Assembly: GCA_033961575.1 (NCBI GenBank)
Contig: CM066737.1
Span: 98,856,709-98,920,708, forward strand
Reading direction: 5' to 3'
DNA from: Aselliscus stoliczkanus
Lineage: Eukaryota > Chordata > Mammalia > Chiroptera > Hipposideridae
DNA length: 64,000 bases
The translations under genes and the position numbers were made by a program. This document shows, piece by piece, positions 31,066 through 41,930 of the stretch (the stretch's first letter is position 1; each line of letters starts with the position of its first letter). The notes under the pieces are model-generated. The model was not told the origin of the DNA, did no database searches, and saw nothing but the letters and a program-made list of their open reading frames with translations.

Positions 31066-32090
31066 AATTATAAAAACGGCTTGTGCCAGTTATTAAGTTG
31101 TCCAGTGCTTCGTTTATTCCTTCTCAGTCCCAAAGCCACCCTTTTATGCTCAGCACTGTAATGCGGGGCTGGGACTCTAGAAACCATATTTCTACTCGGC
31201 TGATTGCTCGCTATTCAGCTCGCCAGCAAGACATGCTCCCTCACTCAGGGGTCTGTGTGGCTCCACAAGCCTCTCCTCTGAGCTTAGGGATGTCAGTCCC
31301 AGCCAGGCCGTGCCCTTCCTCAGAGTCTGAGTTTCAACAGTAGGGCACCCCTCCTCTAAGTTTCTAGGCTTTCCTATTTCCAGCGTCTTCCTTTGTTGCC
31401 TAAGCCTCAGGAGGGAGACTTGCTTCCCGAAGTTGATACCTCCAGTGACACCCTGGAGTTCTCCTGCTACCCTTTCCATTACCTAGTTAACAACTTTATA
31501 ACTCGCTAACAGTGTTTCCATAGGAAAGCCTCACTGTTAAAATAACTGGTGTGGCTTCTGGCCCCTGTCTGGCCCCCGCCTCATACCAGACCCCAAAGTT
31601 GTATGCCAGAACTAGCCCAAGGACAAGCTGCTCCCACCAGGGGATCAGGCGACTTTCTAGTCCACCCTCCTCATCACAAGGAAAACCTAAAAAGAGCAGC
31701 ACACTCCGCAGTTCCCAAGGAGAGGTCCTTTCTCCCCCACCTCTGCCCCCACACAGTGTGCCAACTCCTCTGAAGGGAGCCAAAGTCAGCGGCTTCCAGG
31801 TTGTCAGCCCACGGGGCCCAGCTCTCAGAAGGCCTGCTAGTTTTCACTGGTGAACTCCATCCCTAGGACCTCTGTGCCACCATTAAGTCCCACTCCGATA
31901 GAAGGGGCCTTGTGTTCAGCCAAAAGAATAGCTCCCTTCTTTGGTTGGAGTGGGGGGCTGGGGAACCTCCCCCCACAGTGGCAGGCATTTCAAACAGGGA
32001 GCTGAAGGGGAGACTGCACAGTTTGCTAGAGCAGAGGTGGGTGGGGAGAAGAGTGGGAGCCGGAATTTAAGTACCTATAACTCCCCCCAA
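31066..32090. other. GC-richer unassigned kilobase
   Basis: C-rich on the plus strand from about 31230 to 31860. Frames of 74-100 codons on both strands reflect this composition. No CpG island: CG dinucleotides are sparse. No exon recognised. Confidence 0.4.
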
Positions 32091-32156
32091 CACGCACGCA
32101 CGCACGCACGCACGCACACACGCACACACGCACGCACGCACACACGCACGCACACA
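32091..32156. repeat. (ACGC)n/(AC)n microsatellite
   Basis: Sixty-six bases of alternating purine-pyrimidine with about a dozen CpGs. Such tracts favour Z-DNA. The CpG density is unusual beside the CpG-poor surroundings. Confidence 0.95.
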
Positions 32157-32689
32157 GGAATAGAATCCTTATATAGGGTTGTTTTCAGCATCGTCACCTC
32201 AGCATGAGCTGATAGTTCCTTCCTATGGTAGAGGCACACCTGAAATGATAGATTCTGATTGATTCCCTCAGCTCTTCACAAGCAAGAGTTGTCAGGAATA
32301 TTTCATTAAAGGTAGAGACAAAAACAAAAAAGAATCAGACTGTTTAAATGACAAAATCCATTTGCAAAAAGCAAAGAAGTGTAACAATAATAAAAAAATA
32401 AAGATTGACAGTAAACACCAAATGGAGCAAGAATCATGTAACTTGATGCACACTGGCATAATGAAGAGAAATGGAATCAAACAAAAGAAAATACGGATTT
32501 TAAAGGAAATCGGAACCAAATTTAGACTACTTTACTTCCTTATAAGTTCTGAAACTACTCAAAGGTATTGTGACTATGAATCATCTCTCTCCATATTATT
32601 TAAATAAAGGGAAAGAAGAGAGACCACATCATATTGTTGGCCCCTTCTATTGTATAATACCAGGGATTGAGTTCAGTGCTTTCTGTGGA
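32157..32689. other. No recognisable feature
   Basis: A-rich on the plus strand at 32300-32480; otherwise unassigned. Confidence 0.35.
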
Positions 32690-33147
32690 GGACATCAGAG
32701 AACGTTCTCTCATCTGCCAAATAAACCCCATTGTAGGAGAAAAATGGAGCTCAGTGGTCCTGAATCTTACTGAAATTTGGGTGCATGGACAAGTGGCATT
32801 GGGCCACAGACCGTGTTCTATCTTCCATACCATGCAGCTGCCTCCTAACAATCTACCTGAGTGTGGGCTGGACTTCCAATGGGGGAAGCCAGCTGCCGAG
32901 TCGTGAGGCCATCCTGCTCCTGTGGAGAGGCCCACAGAAATGAACTTGAAAGGGGACCTTCTAAGCCCTGCAAACACCAGCATGAGTGGGCTCAGAAGCA
33001 GATCCTTCTGCGTTGAGCCTTGATATGACTGCCACCCCAACCAATGCCTCATTTGCCACCTGTGACACCCTGAGCCACAACTGCACATCTAAGCTGCTGC
33101 CGATTATGACTTACTTGTTACACAGCAATACATAACTAATGCAGAGC
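32690..33147 (+). mobile_element. MaLR-like LTR, diverged
   Basis: CAATGGGGGAAGCCAGCTGC, GAGGCCATCCTGCTCCTGTG, GAGAGGCCCACAG and the 3' end ACTTGTTACACAGCAATACA / TAACTAATGCAG fit an old MaLR-type LTR. Compare the 3' half of the LTR at 14172. Confidence 0.65.
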
Positions 33148-33349
33148 CCCTTTCTTCATTCTGCCCTGGCACATGGTGTGAGAGCTGGAGCAGCAGAAGC
33201 CATCCTCAACCATGAGGACAGAACCTGTATGATGAGGATAGCAAAGCAAGAAGATAGGTGTCTGGGTCCTGTTGAGACCAGTAAACCAGCATCGGGCTGC
33301 ATACTTCCCAAAGTCCCTTTATATGAGGGAGAAGTAGATTCTTCTCTTG

Positions 33350-33395
33350 TTAAAGCTAAAAAAAAAAACAAAAAAAAAAAACAAAAAAAAAAAAC
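33350..33395. repeat. A-rich tract
   Basis: Runs of 9-10 A separated by single C. It could be the tail of a lost retroelement, but no body is recognised upstream. Confidence 0.8.
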
Positions 33396-33429
33396 AAGTG
33401 TACGTGTGCCTGGCTTTCCTCCTTTCACC

Positions 33430-33675
33430 AAACCTATATAATAACAATATGATAATTTCTAACAGACACTTAGCTCTTACTATATGGCAGACACCATTTA
33501 AATGCTTTACAGATATTAGCCCATGGAATTGTCATCACAACCCTATTTATTATCCCCATTTTGCAGATGAGGGATCTGAGGCACAGAGAGGTTAAGTGGC
33601 TTGCTGAAAGCCACACAGCTAGTAAGGATTACAAACCATGCAGTCTGGCTGTAGAATCTGTGCTTTTAATCACTC
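33430..33675 (-). mobile_element. MIR SINE, antisense
   Basis: TATATGGCAGACACCATTTA, CCCATTTTGCAGATGAGGGA, GGTTAAGTGGCTTGCTGAAA and CCACACAGCTAGTAAGGATT give a well-preserved antisense MIR. Confidence 0.92.
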
Positions 33676-33689
33676 AGCTCTATGTCGTG

Positions 33690-33870
33690 CTAACATTTAC
33701 TAAGCACTTCCTGAGTACTGGGCATCAGGCTAAGTGCTTTACACATTTTACAGGAGAGGAAACTGAAGCTCAGAAAGGATTAAGTAACTTCCTGAAAAAC
33801 CACTGAGGCTGGAAGTGGCAAGTTGAGATTCAAATCCAGGTTTCTTGGCTTCTGGGGCCAGCACATTTAC
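33690..33870 (-). mobile_element. MIR SINE, antisense
   Basis: TAAGCACTTCCTGAGTACTG, GCATCAGGCTAAGTGCTTTA and AGGAAACTGAAGCTCAGAAA. Second MIR in the same orientation directly after the first. Confidence 0.88.
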
Positions 33871-33899
33871 TGCTTGTGAAATGATGCTTCTCTTCTGGG

Positions 33900-34130
33900 C
33901 CTCATTTGTCTTCAAGCATTCCCAGTGACTGAGTTATTGAGCCCATTGCTCCCCAAACTGGGCTGTGCATACGGATCATGTGGGGTGGGCGTGGCTTAGG
34001 AAATGCAAATTCTGACTCAGAAGTGCTGGGTCTGGGACCCAAGAACCTGCATTTCTCACATGTGCCCAGATGGCAGTGATGCTGGTCCGGGGACCACACT
34101 CCGCTCAGTGAGGGTCCAGACAGCAGGAGA
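33900..34130 (+). mobile_element. MER5A-type hAT element
   Basis: GCATACGGATCATGTGGGGT, AAATTCTGACTCAGAAGTGC, CAAGAACCTGCATTTCTCAC and GGTCCGGGGACCACAC are MER5A-like. Confidence 0.8.
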
Positions 34131-34339
34131 TGGACACTCCTCAGCAAAGCTTGATGCTAAGTGGCTCTGCAGCCTGTTTCCTTTTCTGTAAAAAAGAGGG
34201 AGCTGGAGGAAATGCTGTCAAGTTCCTTCCAGCTCTGAAAGTTATCGGTTTTGTGCAAAATATAATTGGCTGCCAATCTGCACACCTTTATACTTATCTG
34301 ACAAATAAAGTAAGGTGCATTACTGCCAGTATAATTAAA

Positions 34340-34450
34340 CATATCTCGTTTGACGTCAGGGAGATCCGTTTGTCTAACTCCCTCACTTTACAAGCGAGAA
34401 ACAGAGAAGTGAAGTGACTTGCCCAGGTCACAGAGCTGGAGGCCTGGGGA
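34340..34450 (-). mobile_element. MIR-like fragment, antisense
   Basis: CTCCCTCACTTTACAAGCGA, AGAAGTGAAGTGACTTGCCC and AGGTCACAGAGCTGGAGG match the antisense core. Confidence 0.75.
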
Positions 34451-34461
34451 GCTGCCACCAG

Positions 34462-34550
34462 ATGCTAGTTCTTCTCAGATGTGGCTGTGCCTCCAGAGGT
34501 CTGGTTAAAATGCAGAGCCTGGTTCAGGAGAGCCTGTGTTTCTAAGCAGC
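34462..34550 (+). mobile_element. MER5A-type fragment
   Basis: TTCTTCTCAGATGTGGCTGT and GTCTGGTTAAAATGCAGAGC resemble the start of MER5A. Confidence 0.5.
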
Positions 34551-34556
34551 ACTTCA

Positions 34557-34606
34557 GGAACCAGGGCTCCCAGGCAGGCAGTCGCCTGGGGGCTATCCCT
34601 GAATGC
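34557..34606 (+). repeat. Inverted repeat, left arm
   Basis: The 50-bp arm begins GGAACCAGGGCTCC and ends in a 20-base stretch CTGGGGGCTATCCCTGAATGC-like. It pairs with the reverse complement of 35074-35123, with about nine differences. Confidence 0.8.
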
Positions 34607-35073
34607 TGGGGTAGCCCCCAACTGCTGGTCCATCATCACTTTAAGGAGCACAGCCCAAGAGTGCTTTTCTCACAATAATGCTCTCCTGTCCAAGCACGCG
34701 ACTGTGGGGTCAAACAGGGCTTGGCCGAGGAGGGAAACCGAGAGCAGGCCTTTGTGCCCCCACAGTCATAAGAGACCGGAAGACCACAGTGGGACAGGAA
34801 GGAGTGAGCTGAGTGGCCCATATTGAAGAGGACCACTAGCACAAGAGAGGTGAGGTTAGCGTGTGGCCTGAAGTTCAGGGGAAGTGGTTAGAGTCCCTGC
34901 AAGGGCTGAGAACACAGCAAGAGCAAAAAAAGCGCACACACAGGAGCAATTTCCGGCTCTGCAGCGGGGCTTTTCTGCCTTTCTTTGACGCAAGAGCCAC
35001 CCCCCACCCCCCAGAGCTGCTCCATGCCCTGTAGTTGGGTACAGACCCGGCTGGTAGCACCTGAGTGGCGTGG

Positions 35074-35123
35074 GCATTCAGGGGTAGCCCCCAAGTGCCA
35101 GCCTGACCTGGAGCCCTGGTTCC
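35074..35123 (-). repeat. Inverted repeat, right arm
   Basis: In reverse it reads GGAACCAGGGCTCC, then AGGTCAGG, then TTGGGGGCTACCCCTGAATG. It mirrors 34557-34606 across a spacer of about 470 bp. Confidence 0.8.
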
Positions 35124-35139
35124 CATGCATCTATAAGAC

Positions 35140-35445
35140 TTCTAACGTCAATTAATTCATCTTTAGTAAATGTCCCCTGTGTGCTTAGCACTGTGTTAGG
35201 TGGTGTGGGAAATACAAACGAAATCTAAAATATGGTCTCTGTCCTCAAGGGATTTATCATCTAATTGGAGGAGCCAATCTGAAGCAAACTGCGAATTTAA
35301 GAGAGTTCTTTCTAGAGAATGCTAGACTTTGCATTTGGATGTGCAGTGGGGGATCTCAGAACGAAAAAATGGGTGTGGGTCTGAGGAAGTCAGAAAAGAC
35401 TTCATGGAAGAGGTGATACCTCAGCTAGGGCCTTAGGTAGGTGTG
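35140..35445. mobile_element. Old LINE-like fragment, family uncertain
   Basis: CCTGTGTGCTTAGCACTGTG, TCTGTCCTCAAGGGATTTAT and AAGACTTCATGGAAGAGGTG are familiar phrases from ancient L2/CR1-type repeats. Confidence 0.55.
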
Positions 35446-36417
35446 GCCTATTACAAAAGTGACCCCATCGTCCCCCCTCCCCGCAGTCTCACCTTATGTC
35501 ATGTCATTTTGTAGGACCTCCCACTTCCCTGGCCATTTTGATTCTGGACTCAGCCATATGGCTTGCTTTACACACTGGTGTTTTAGAAGGCTTGACAAAG
35601 CAGGGCTCTGAAAAAAAAATACTTACACAGTTCCAATGGCCTTTTTTACCTCAGTCACCTCCAGGAAAACATGCCGGGGCTAGTCTGCTAGAGACCAAGA
35701 GACAAGGGGTGTAAAGGCAATTCAGCGAAGTTGTCCCAGCTAGGAGCCAGCCCGTCCCCAGGCACGTGATCCGGCGCATGTGATCAGCCAGCTACCCCTG
35801 ATGTGTGAGCACTAAGTGTTTACTGTTGGATGCCACTGTGGTTTGGTGACTGTTTTTATACCGCATTATTATGAAAATAAGTCACTGAAATAATAGGCAA
35901 AGGAGTTGGATAACTGGAGCACTAGAGTATTTCCTGCGGAGACTCCTTTAGAAAACTAGCTTTGTATGATATTAATAACTGCTACTTCAAACAAGTCTCC
36001 CCTCATTAAACACATTTGGGAAACACTGAGTAAATGAAGATAACAGGTTTCCTGATGGAGAACTTCCCAGGGCCTTGCCTGTGAAGTTGTACTTTGTGAA
36101 TCTCCAGCAGGAGGGAGTATTCAGAATATAACAATTCCTGAAGGTTTTGTGAAGTATCTCATGGGATGAGGGTGCCCCTGGACACATTTTGGGAAATGCT
36201 GATCTCAGCAAACCATGTGCCATTCTACCATGAGCAGATAAATCTCCCTAGGGCAGAAATATTGTCTCTCTTATTTAGTGCTGTATCTCCAGGACCTAAA
36301 TATAGGTGGAAAGAAGGTGGGACAGAAGAAAGGTTTGTTTCTTATCCCACTGTTCCATTCATGCTACTGCCTCTGCCAACAATAAACACTTGGCTTTGTC
36401 TACCTGGTGAGTCCCGA
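35446..36417. other. Mostly unassigned
   Basis: About 1 kb. The part near 36160-36200 looks like an old repeat scrap. No exon recognised. Confidence 0.35.
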
Positions 36418-36523
36418 GGGGCCGGCAGAGTGGCGCGGTGGTTAAACGCTGGCTTGGGAAGCCAGCAGCTCCGGTTCGGGTCCCACATATGAGGGTCAGT
36501 GACACTGCCCTCAAAAAAAAAAT
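36418..36523 (+). mobile_element. Short-form tRNA-derived SINE
   Basis: GGGGCCGGCAGAGTGGCGCG head, B box GGTTCGGGTCCC, hairpin GAGGGTCAGTGACACTGCCC, A tail. Target duplication unclear. Confidence 0.92.
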
Positions 36524-36539
36524 AAAGCTCAAGGTACAA

Positions 36540-36725
36540 GTCACCATTTCCCTGAAAACTTTTCTAATCTCCTCAAGCAAAGTTGGATGCATCCCCCTTA
36601 TAAATACTATAAGTATTGCTGCTTATGTCCATCTCCCCCATAGTTCTGGGAGCTGCATCCCTGATTTCATTTTTCCTACCATGCCAAGCACAGAGTCCAT
36701 CATACTATAGGTGCCTAATCAGTGT
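36540..36725 (+). mobile_element. L2-like fragment
   Basis: CCTGAAAACTTTTCTAATCT and CCATGCCAAGCACAGAGTCC fit an L2 3' end. It may continue 5' of the adjacent SINE. Confidence 0.55.
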
Positions 36726-36729
36726 GCTT

Positions 36730-36938
36730 TAGGAAGAAGCAAGCGAGAGTAGGAAGGAGTGAAGGAGGAAATAGAGATGGAAGGAGAAGAAAGAGGGGAG
36801 GAGGCAAAGAGGCAAGAAGGGGAGAAGGAAAGAAGGAAGGAAGAAAGGAAGGAAAGGAGAGAGGAAAGAGGGATTGAAGGAGAGGAAAGAGGGAGGGAGA
36901 GAGAAAGGTAGGGAGGAAGAGAGAGAAAAGAGGTAGAA
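36730..36938 (+). repeat. Homopurine (GGAA/GA-rich) tract
   Basis: About 200 bp almost free of pyrimidines on the plus strand, built from irregular GGAA, GGGA and GAGA units. Mirror-symmetric stretches of this kind can form triplex DNA and are length-variable. Confidence 0.93.
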
Positions 36939-38200
36939 ATTAATATTCAGGAATCTTTCATAATAGCAAATAGTGTCAAGATTGGAGAGGCTTCCTGGGG
37001 GCAGGTAGTGGAAAGACATGAACATAAGACAACGAGTTCACTCTTTATTCTGTCAGTCATCAGAAACCACAGCTTAATATTTTAAGCAAGAAGATAGCAT
37101 CGGATAAGCTCTCTCCAGAAGTAGTTTTTTTTGTCAACAAGTAAAACACTATTATACTACATATTCTAAGGCAACCTGAATATGATTTAAGTCATTTACT
37201 TAATAGAGAAAATAGTGTGTGGCAAAAGAGAGAACAAAAATTAGCATAAGTCCCTCAACCTTTATAAACTAATACAAAGACGTCTGCTGGATGGAGATGC
37301 CACACTCAACTGAAGCTTGGTGACCAGAACTGGTCAACCGTGACTCTGAGCCATGTGTTTACACATTAAATATTGAATCAAGTCTGCCCCATGTTGATCG
37401 AGGGAGGCATGAATCCCAAGAAGAGTAATCTACAATCAGAGTGGAATGAAATACATTCTTCTGAGAGCCAATAGCAGCACAAATACACATTTAATCAAGA
37501 TTTGTTTATTGTCAACCTTCATGCATGGAACAAGAGGAGTTTGTCAAATTTATGGCTTCCGTTTTCTACCTTTTAAATTTCCAAGCAGATGCTGGCAGTT
37601 TTCTCCTGTCTATCCTGCCTGCCAAGGTTGAAATAATGGCTTGTATTTTTTTGAAAGCTGCTCAGCATCATAGATATCTTAAATGTTCTATGCTAAGTAG
37701 GAGAAAATCAGGACATAACAAGTGTGCCCGTTTAATTCGCTTGTCGTTCTAACTAATTCAAAGCTGTCTGGGAGCGTTAAACAAGCTAAATCTTGTTTCT
37801 ATTGACATTTAATAAGAGGTGAAAATTCAATTTTGCCCAAATCTAAATAAGCCAAAAGAATTACAGAAGTGAAAGAAATGTCCAGAAGTTTCCAGAATTG
37901 TAAGAAATTGGGGAGGGGGAAAGGGCAGGGGAAGGCAGAATGGATGGAAAGAGATTTTGTGTTGGATATTTCAGAGTGTCTGTTCTAGTCAATATATGGA
38001 GGTGACAATTAGGCACAGCAAGAAAGGCATGAGGTTAAGTAACCGATGTGATCAGCATTCACCACAATAACCTATACAGACCCTGTAAACTTGTGGCTGA
38101 AAATATTTCAGGGCACCCACATCTCATCAAAGCAATTTGAAGAATGATCTCAAAGAATATGGCTGGGACTTTTAAAAGCTGATTAGAGTATCCTCTGTTT
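36939..38200. other. Unassigned; contains a G-quadruplex motif
   Basis: About 1.26 kb with no nameable repeat. The only structured element noted is at 37910-37931. Confidence 0.4.
37910..37931 (+). other. Potential G-quadruplex
   Basis: Four G runs of 4, 5, 3 and 4 separated by 1, 3 and 2 bases, meeting the usual G3+N1-7 rule with very short loops. Confidence 0.75.
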
Positions 38201-38218
38201 AAAAAAAGATTTTAATAG

Positions 38219-38658
38219 GCCGAGTGGTGCATTGGTTAAGAGCTGGCTTGGGACACCAGCAGCTCAGGTTCGGATCCCACATGTGAGGGCCAGTGACACA
38301 GCCCTCTACAGCTAACAACAGCTCCACCTGGAGCTGGGCTGTGCGAGCCCCGGTGACGGTGTAGGCTGCAGCCCCTGCTGCCGTGGGCTGCCATAGGCTA
38401 CAGTGAGTGGCCGGAAGCCAGCATGAGCAGCTGACAGCGAGCGTGAGCTGTCAAGAACCGCCATGAGCAGCCATCCAGAGGCCGGCGACTGATCTGCCTC
38501 ACCCGGGAAGAGCGCAATGATGATACCAACATGGGCCAGTGAAGCAACGTCCTCTGCAACTAGACTGAAGAACAAAAAGACAGCAACTTGTCTGTTCCCC
38601 TCTCCCGATTCCCCAACGCTGTTCCCCTCCCCCAATTCCCCAATAAAATCTTAAAAAG
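38219..38658 (+). mobile_element. Long-form tRNA-derived SINE
   Basis: Third long copy. It lacks only the first few bases (starts at GCCGAGTGGTGCATTGG) and has B box GGTTCGGATCCC, four 20-bp units, CCTCTGCAACTAGACTGAAG, C-rich tail and AATAAAATC. 18-bp perfect target duplication at 38201-38218 and 38659-38676. Confidence 0.93.
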
Positions 38659-38807
38659 AAAAAAAGATTTTAATAGCAGAAAAAGAATGTTCAGGTTGTA
38701 AGCTGTAAAAAGCAAGAATCAGTCAATGTCTCTACAACCATTCAGGGGGAAAGAGGCTATGAACAGTCATAATAGACATCCATCCTACTGAACAGATCTA
38801 CCCCTGT

Positions 38808-39295
38808 GGTAGGCTGAATCCCACCACCCAAAAGATAGCTGCATCCTAATCCCTGGAACCTGTGAACATGACTTTATTGTGACAATATTGACCTTGCAGA
38901 TGCGATTAACTGAAGGACCTTGGATGAGGAGACCATCCTGGATTATCTAGGTGGGCCCTAAATGCCTTCACATGGAGCTTCAGAAGAGGGAAGCAGAGGG
39001 AGACTTGATACACCCAGAGGAGAAGGCAAGAAGGTAGGAGTAGAGACTAAAGTGGTATGGCCACAGGCCAGGAATGCCAGGCAGCCATTAGAAGCTGGAG
39101 CAGTCAAGGAACTGATTCTTCCCTAGAGCCTTCAGAGGGAGTGTGGCCTTGATGACACCTTGATTTTGGCCCAGTGAGAATGATTTGAACTTCTGGCCTC
39201 CAGAGCTGTGAGAGAATAAACTTCTCTTGTTTTAAACCACCATCCAGTTTGTGGTGATTTGTTACAGTGGCCACAGGGAATTAATACAACCCCTA
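38808..39295 (+). mobile_element. MaLR MLT1-type solo LTR
   Basis: GTGGTAGGCTGAATCCCACC, CTAATCCCTGGAACCTGTGA, ATCCTGGATTATCTAGGTGG, GGCCTCCAGAGCTGTGAGAG and GGTGATTTGTTACAGTGGCC, ending near GGAATTAATACA. Confidence 0.9.
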
Positions 39296-39862
39296 TCTCA
39301 GGATGGGTGCCTCAGGCAGTCGGAGTTAGAGACACTCACCATTACACTTGTGCAATTGATGCCCTCTTCCCTGCCCCCCTCCCCAGCCACCGGGCCTTCT
39401 CTCCCTGCTTTCCTGGCTCTGATTCCTTGCTTTGCAACTAGACTTCTGGATAATATTTGGCATTTTTTATAGATTCACCAAAAGAAAGAGACCACACCAA
39501 CTAGAGACACAAACATTTTGGTCTGCTCAGCAGTTAGGTTTTCTATTGTGAATTCATTTTAGATTTATGTATCAGTGTCTGTGAGACTGGCTAGCAGAAG
39601 GCAACCCACCCCTGCCCCCAAACTTGGTTAGCCTCTATCACACTAACAGTCAGTTTTCTGGACCTGCAATGTCAAAGTCTCAATATGCAGATTCCTGATG
39701 ACCTCACCAGCCTGGGTAGCCAGCTATCTTCCTTGATAACATCCCCATCTCCTCTGTCAAAATCTAACAGTTGCCTGCATGGGTTGAATTCATTTCAGGT
39801 ACCTGTGTAGGTACAGCCTTTTCTCCAAAAGATATAAAAACATGAAAAAGGCTGTTGATATA
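39296..39862. other. No recognisable feature
   Basis: Unassigned sequence. Confidence 0.35.
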
Positions 39863-39948
39863 CCGGGGCTGCCAAAAAAAAATGTATATACATGACTTGT
39901 ATTCATCTTTTCTTATTGGTATATATTGAGTATTACAATTTTAATACA
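39863..39948 (+). mobile_element. Second mariner-type family, truncated miniature
   Basis: After TA, GGGGCTGCCAAAAAAAAATG is followed by TGACTTGTATTCATC and GAGTATTACAATTTTAATAC, both shared with the element at 61110. The right end is missing. Confidence 0.7.
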
Positions 39949-41265
39949 GTATTTGTCAAGACTCTGTACTTGTCAAGACTCATTCGGTTGCAAGTGAAAC
40001 AAAAACAAACCACAACTCAAATTAGCTTAGATACACAAACAAAAAAAATTATTTCCTCTCATAACAAAAGCTTCAGTTTCAGGCATAGCTGGATTCAGGA
40101 GTCCAATAATATAACCAGGAATTCATCCCTATGTATCCTTCTCTCAATTCTGTTTTCCTTTTGTTGACTTTCAGTTTCTAATAAGCTTTTTTCTTGGGTG
40201 GCAGGTATATCCATTAGAAGTTCAAAACTTACCCTTATATCTAGCCATCACAACATTTACTATTTGTCCTAGCAAAAATTCCTGGGGAAGATCTAACTGG
40301 TCTATCAAAGGTTATAAGTCCATCTTTGAACCAATCACTATTGCCAGGAAGCTTTGTGTTAAATTGTCTCTGCAACAATTTGTTGTCTTTATAATGTTTC
40401 AGTCAGTATGAACAATGTGAAATACGTGTGTAAATCAAATCTAATCTGCATCCTCGGGGTTGTTAGCATTTAAAATCCTTTAATCTGGAATCAACACCCC
40501 AGGAGTGATTAACTAGCATAAAAGTACTCTGATCAGGAATAAGCACCTTCCCAAGGCTGAATAGCCAGGTTGGATCACGTGCCCAACCCTGTAGCAAGGC
40601 ATAGGGGTCCTCTCCACGACATCTATCCAGAATGGATTTTCCATAAGCAAAATAAATTCTGCTACAAGAAGACTGGGGAGGGAAGGGCAATATATTAGGT
40701 AGACTATAGCTACACCTACCCCAGTTTACTACACTTTTTATTTGTGGATTTAACATTCATGGTTCCAGCTATACCTGAGTTACCTTGAATATCCATGACA
40801 TTCATAATTTGTAATTGGGTTAAGGCACAAGATTGTATTACTTGTACTACAAGGCCAGAGAGCAGTGAAAAAAGGGGCTTAGCCAGTGAATGAGCCTAGT
40901 TGACCACCTGTCAATCACATCTCACAATGGCTTTGTTCTTCTCTGCTGTGACTACACAGAAAAAGCCTTAACAAGAGGAAAATTGTGTTCCTTAGTGGTA
41001 GCTTTCCTCTGATGACAGCAACTATTGATGTTGTTGCTTGAAGTGAAGAAATGACAAGTTATTTTCTAAATGGACTACAAATACACTATAATCAAAAATC
41101 ATCAAAATTACAAAGGGGCTACTCAAATATTTTAGCCTTACCTGACTCATATTAAGAGCAAGTTTAAATAGCGTAAAGTATTCAAGAAAAGCCGAGGACA
41201 CACAACTTATGAAGGACATGGGTCTACTATATTTAAAAAATCTGCAGAATATTCATGTTTCTTGT
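39949..41265. other. Mostly unassigned; old repeat near 39980-40360
   Basis: CAAATTAGCTTAGATACACA, CAGTTTCAGGCATAGCTGGA and GAACCAATCACTATTGCCAG belong to a common old interspersed repeat I cannot name. From 40400 the sequence looks single-copy. Confidence 0.45.
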
Positions 41266-41267
41266 TT

Positions 41268-41755
41268 CAGTTACCTATTCTTCTGAAACAAACTACCCTA
41301 ATGCTTAATGTCTCAAAGCAACCAGTATTTTATTTGCTCACAATCCCACAATCTGGGCTGGACTCAGCTAGGTGGTTTGTCTGCTGATCTTACCAGCAAT
41401 CACTCATGTGCCTGCATTTGGCCAGCAGGTTTGTTGAGGGCTAGGCTCAACTGGGACTCTAGGATGCTTGGATCTCCCTCTCTCCATGTAGTCTCAAGGC
41501 CCCTCTCTCTCCACATAGCCTCTCAATGTGTTCTATTCAATTCAGGGTAGCCAGACTTCTTATATGGTAGTTAAGAATGCCCAAAAGTACAAACGCAGAA
41601 ACTACCATGTCTTCCTAAGGCTTAGGCGCTGAGCACATTCCATTAATGAAAGTGAGTCACAAGGCCAGCTCAGATTCAAGGGATGGACCTATACAAGGGT
41701 AGGAATATGGGGAGACACGATTTATGGGGGCTAAGGCTGCAATAGACTACCACTA
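41268..41755 (-). mobile_element. MaLR-type LTR, antisense
   Basis: AGTTACCTATTCTTCTGAAA, TCTCAAAGCAACCAGTATTT, GCTCACAATCCCACAATCTG and GCACATTCCATTAATGAAAG, ending near GCTGCAATAGACTACCAC. This is an MLT1-like LTR in antisense. Confidence 0.75.
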
Positions 41756-41764
41756 TTCCCCTAT

Positions 41765-41930
41765 ACTGTAGTCCTAGGTGCTTTAGTATATTCTTTGGCT
41801 AAGTAAATCCAGATGCATCTTGATTTGTAGATGACGAAAGTGAGGCTTACAGAAGCTAAGAAGCTAGTCCAAAGTTACCCCATTCGATTTGAATCCAAAG
41901 GCAGTGCTCAATTCACTGACCATAGGATGT
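41765..41930 (-). mobile_element. MIR-like fragment, antisense
   Basis: GTAGATGACGAAAGTGAGGC and AGCTAAGAAGCTAGTCCAAA fit a diverged antisense MIR. Confidence 0.6.

Noticed and set aside
31230..31860. CpG island
   Set aside because: C-rich but CG dinucleotides are sparse, so it does not behave as an island.
32091..32156. CRISPR-like regular repeats
   Set aside because: Simple microsatellite in a mammalian genome, with no spacers.
32600..33088. 162-codon minus frame as a gene
   Set aside because: It lies largely inside the antisense of a MaLR-like LTR, so the frame is fortuitous.
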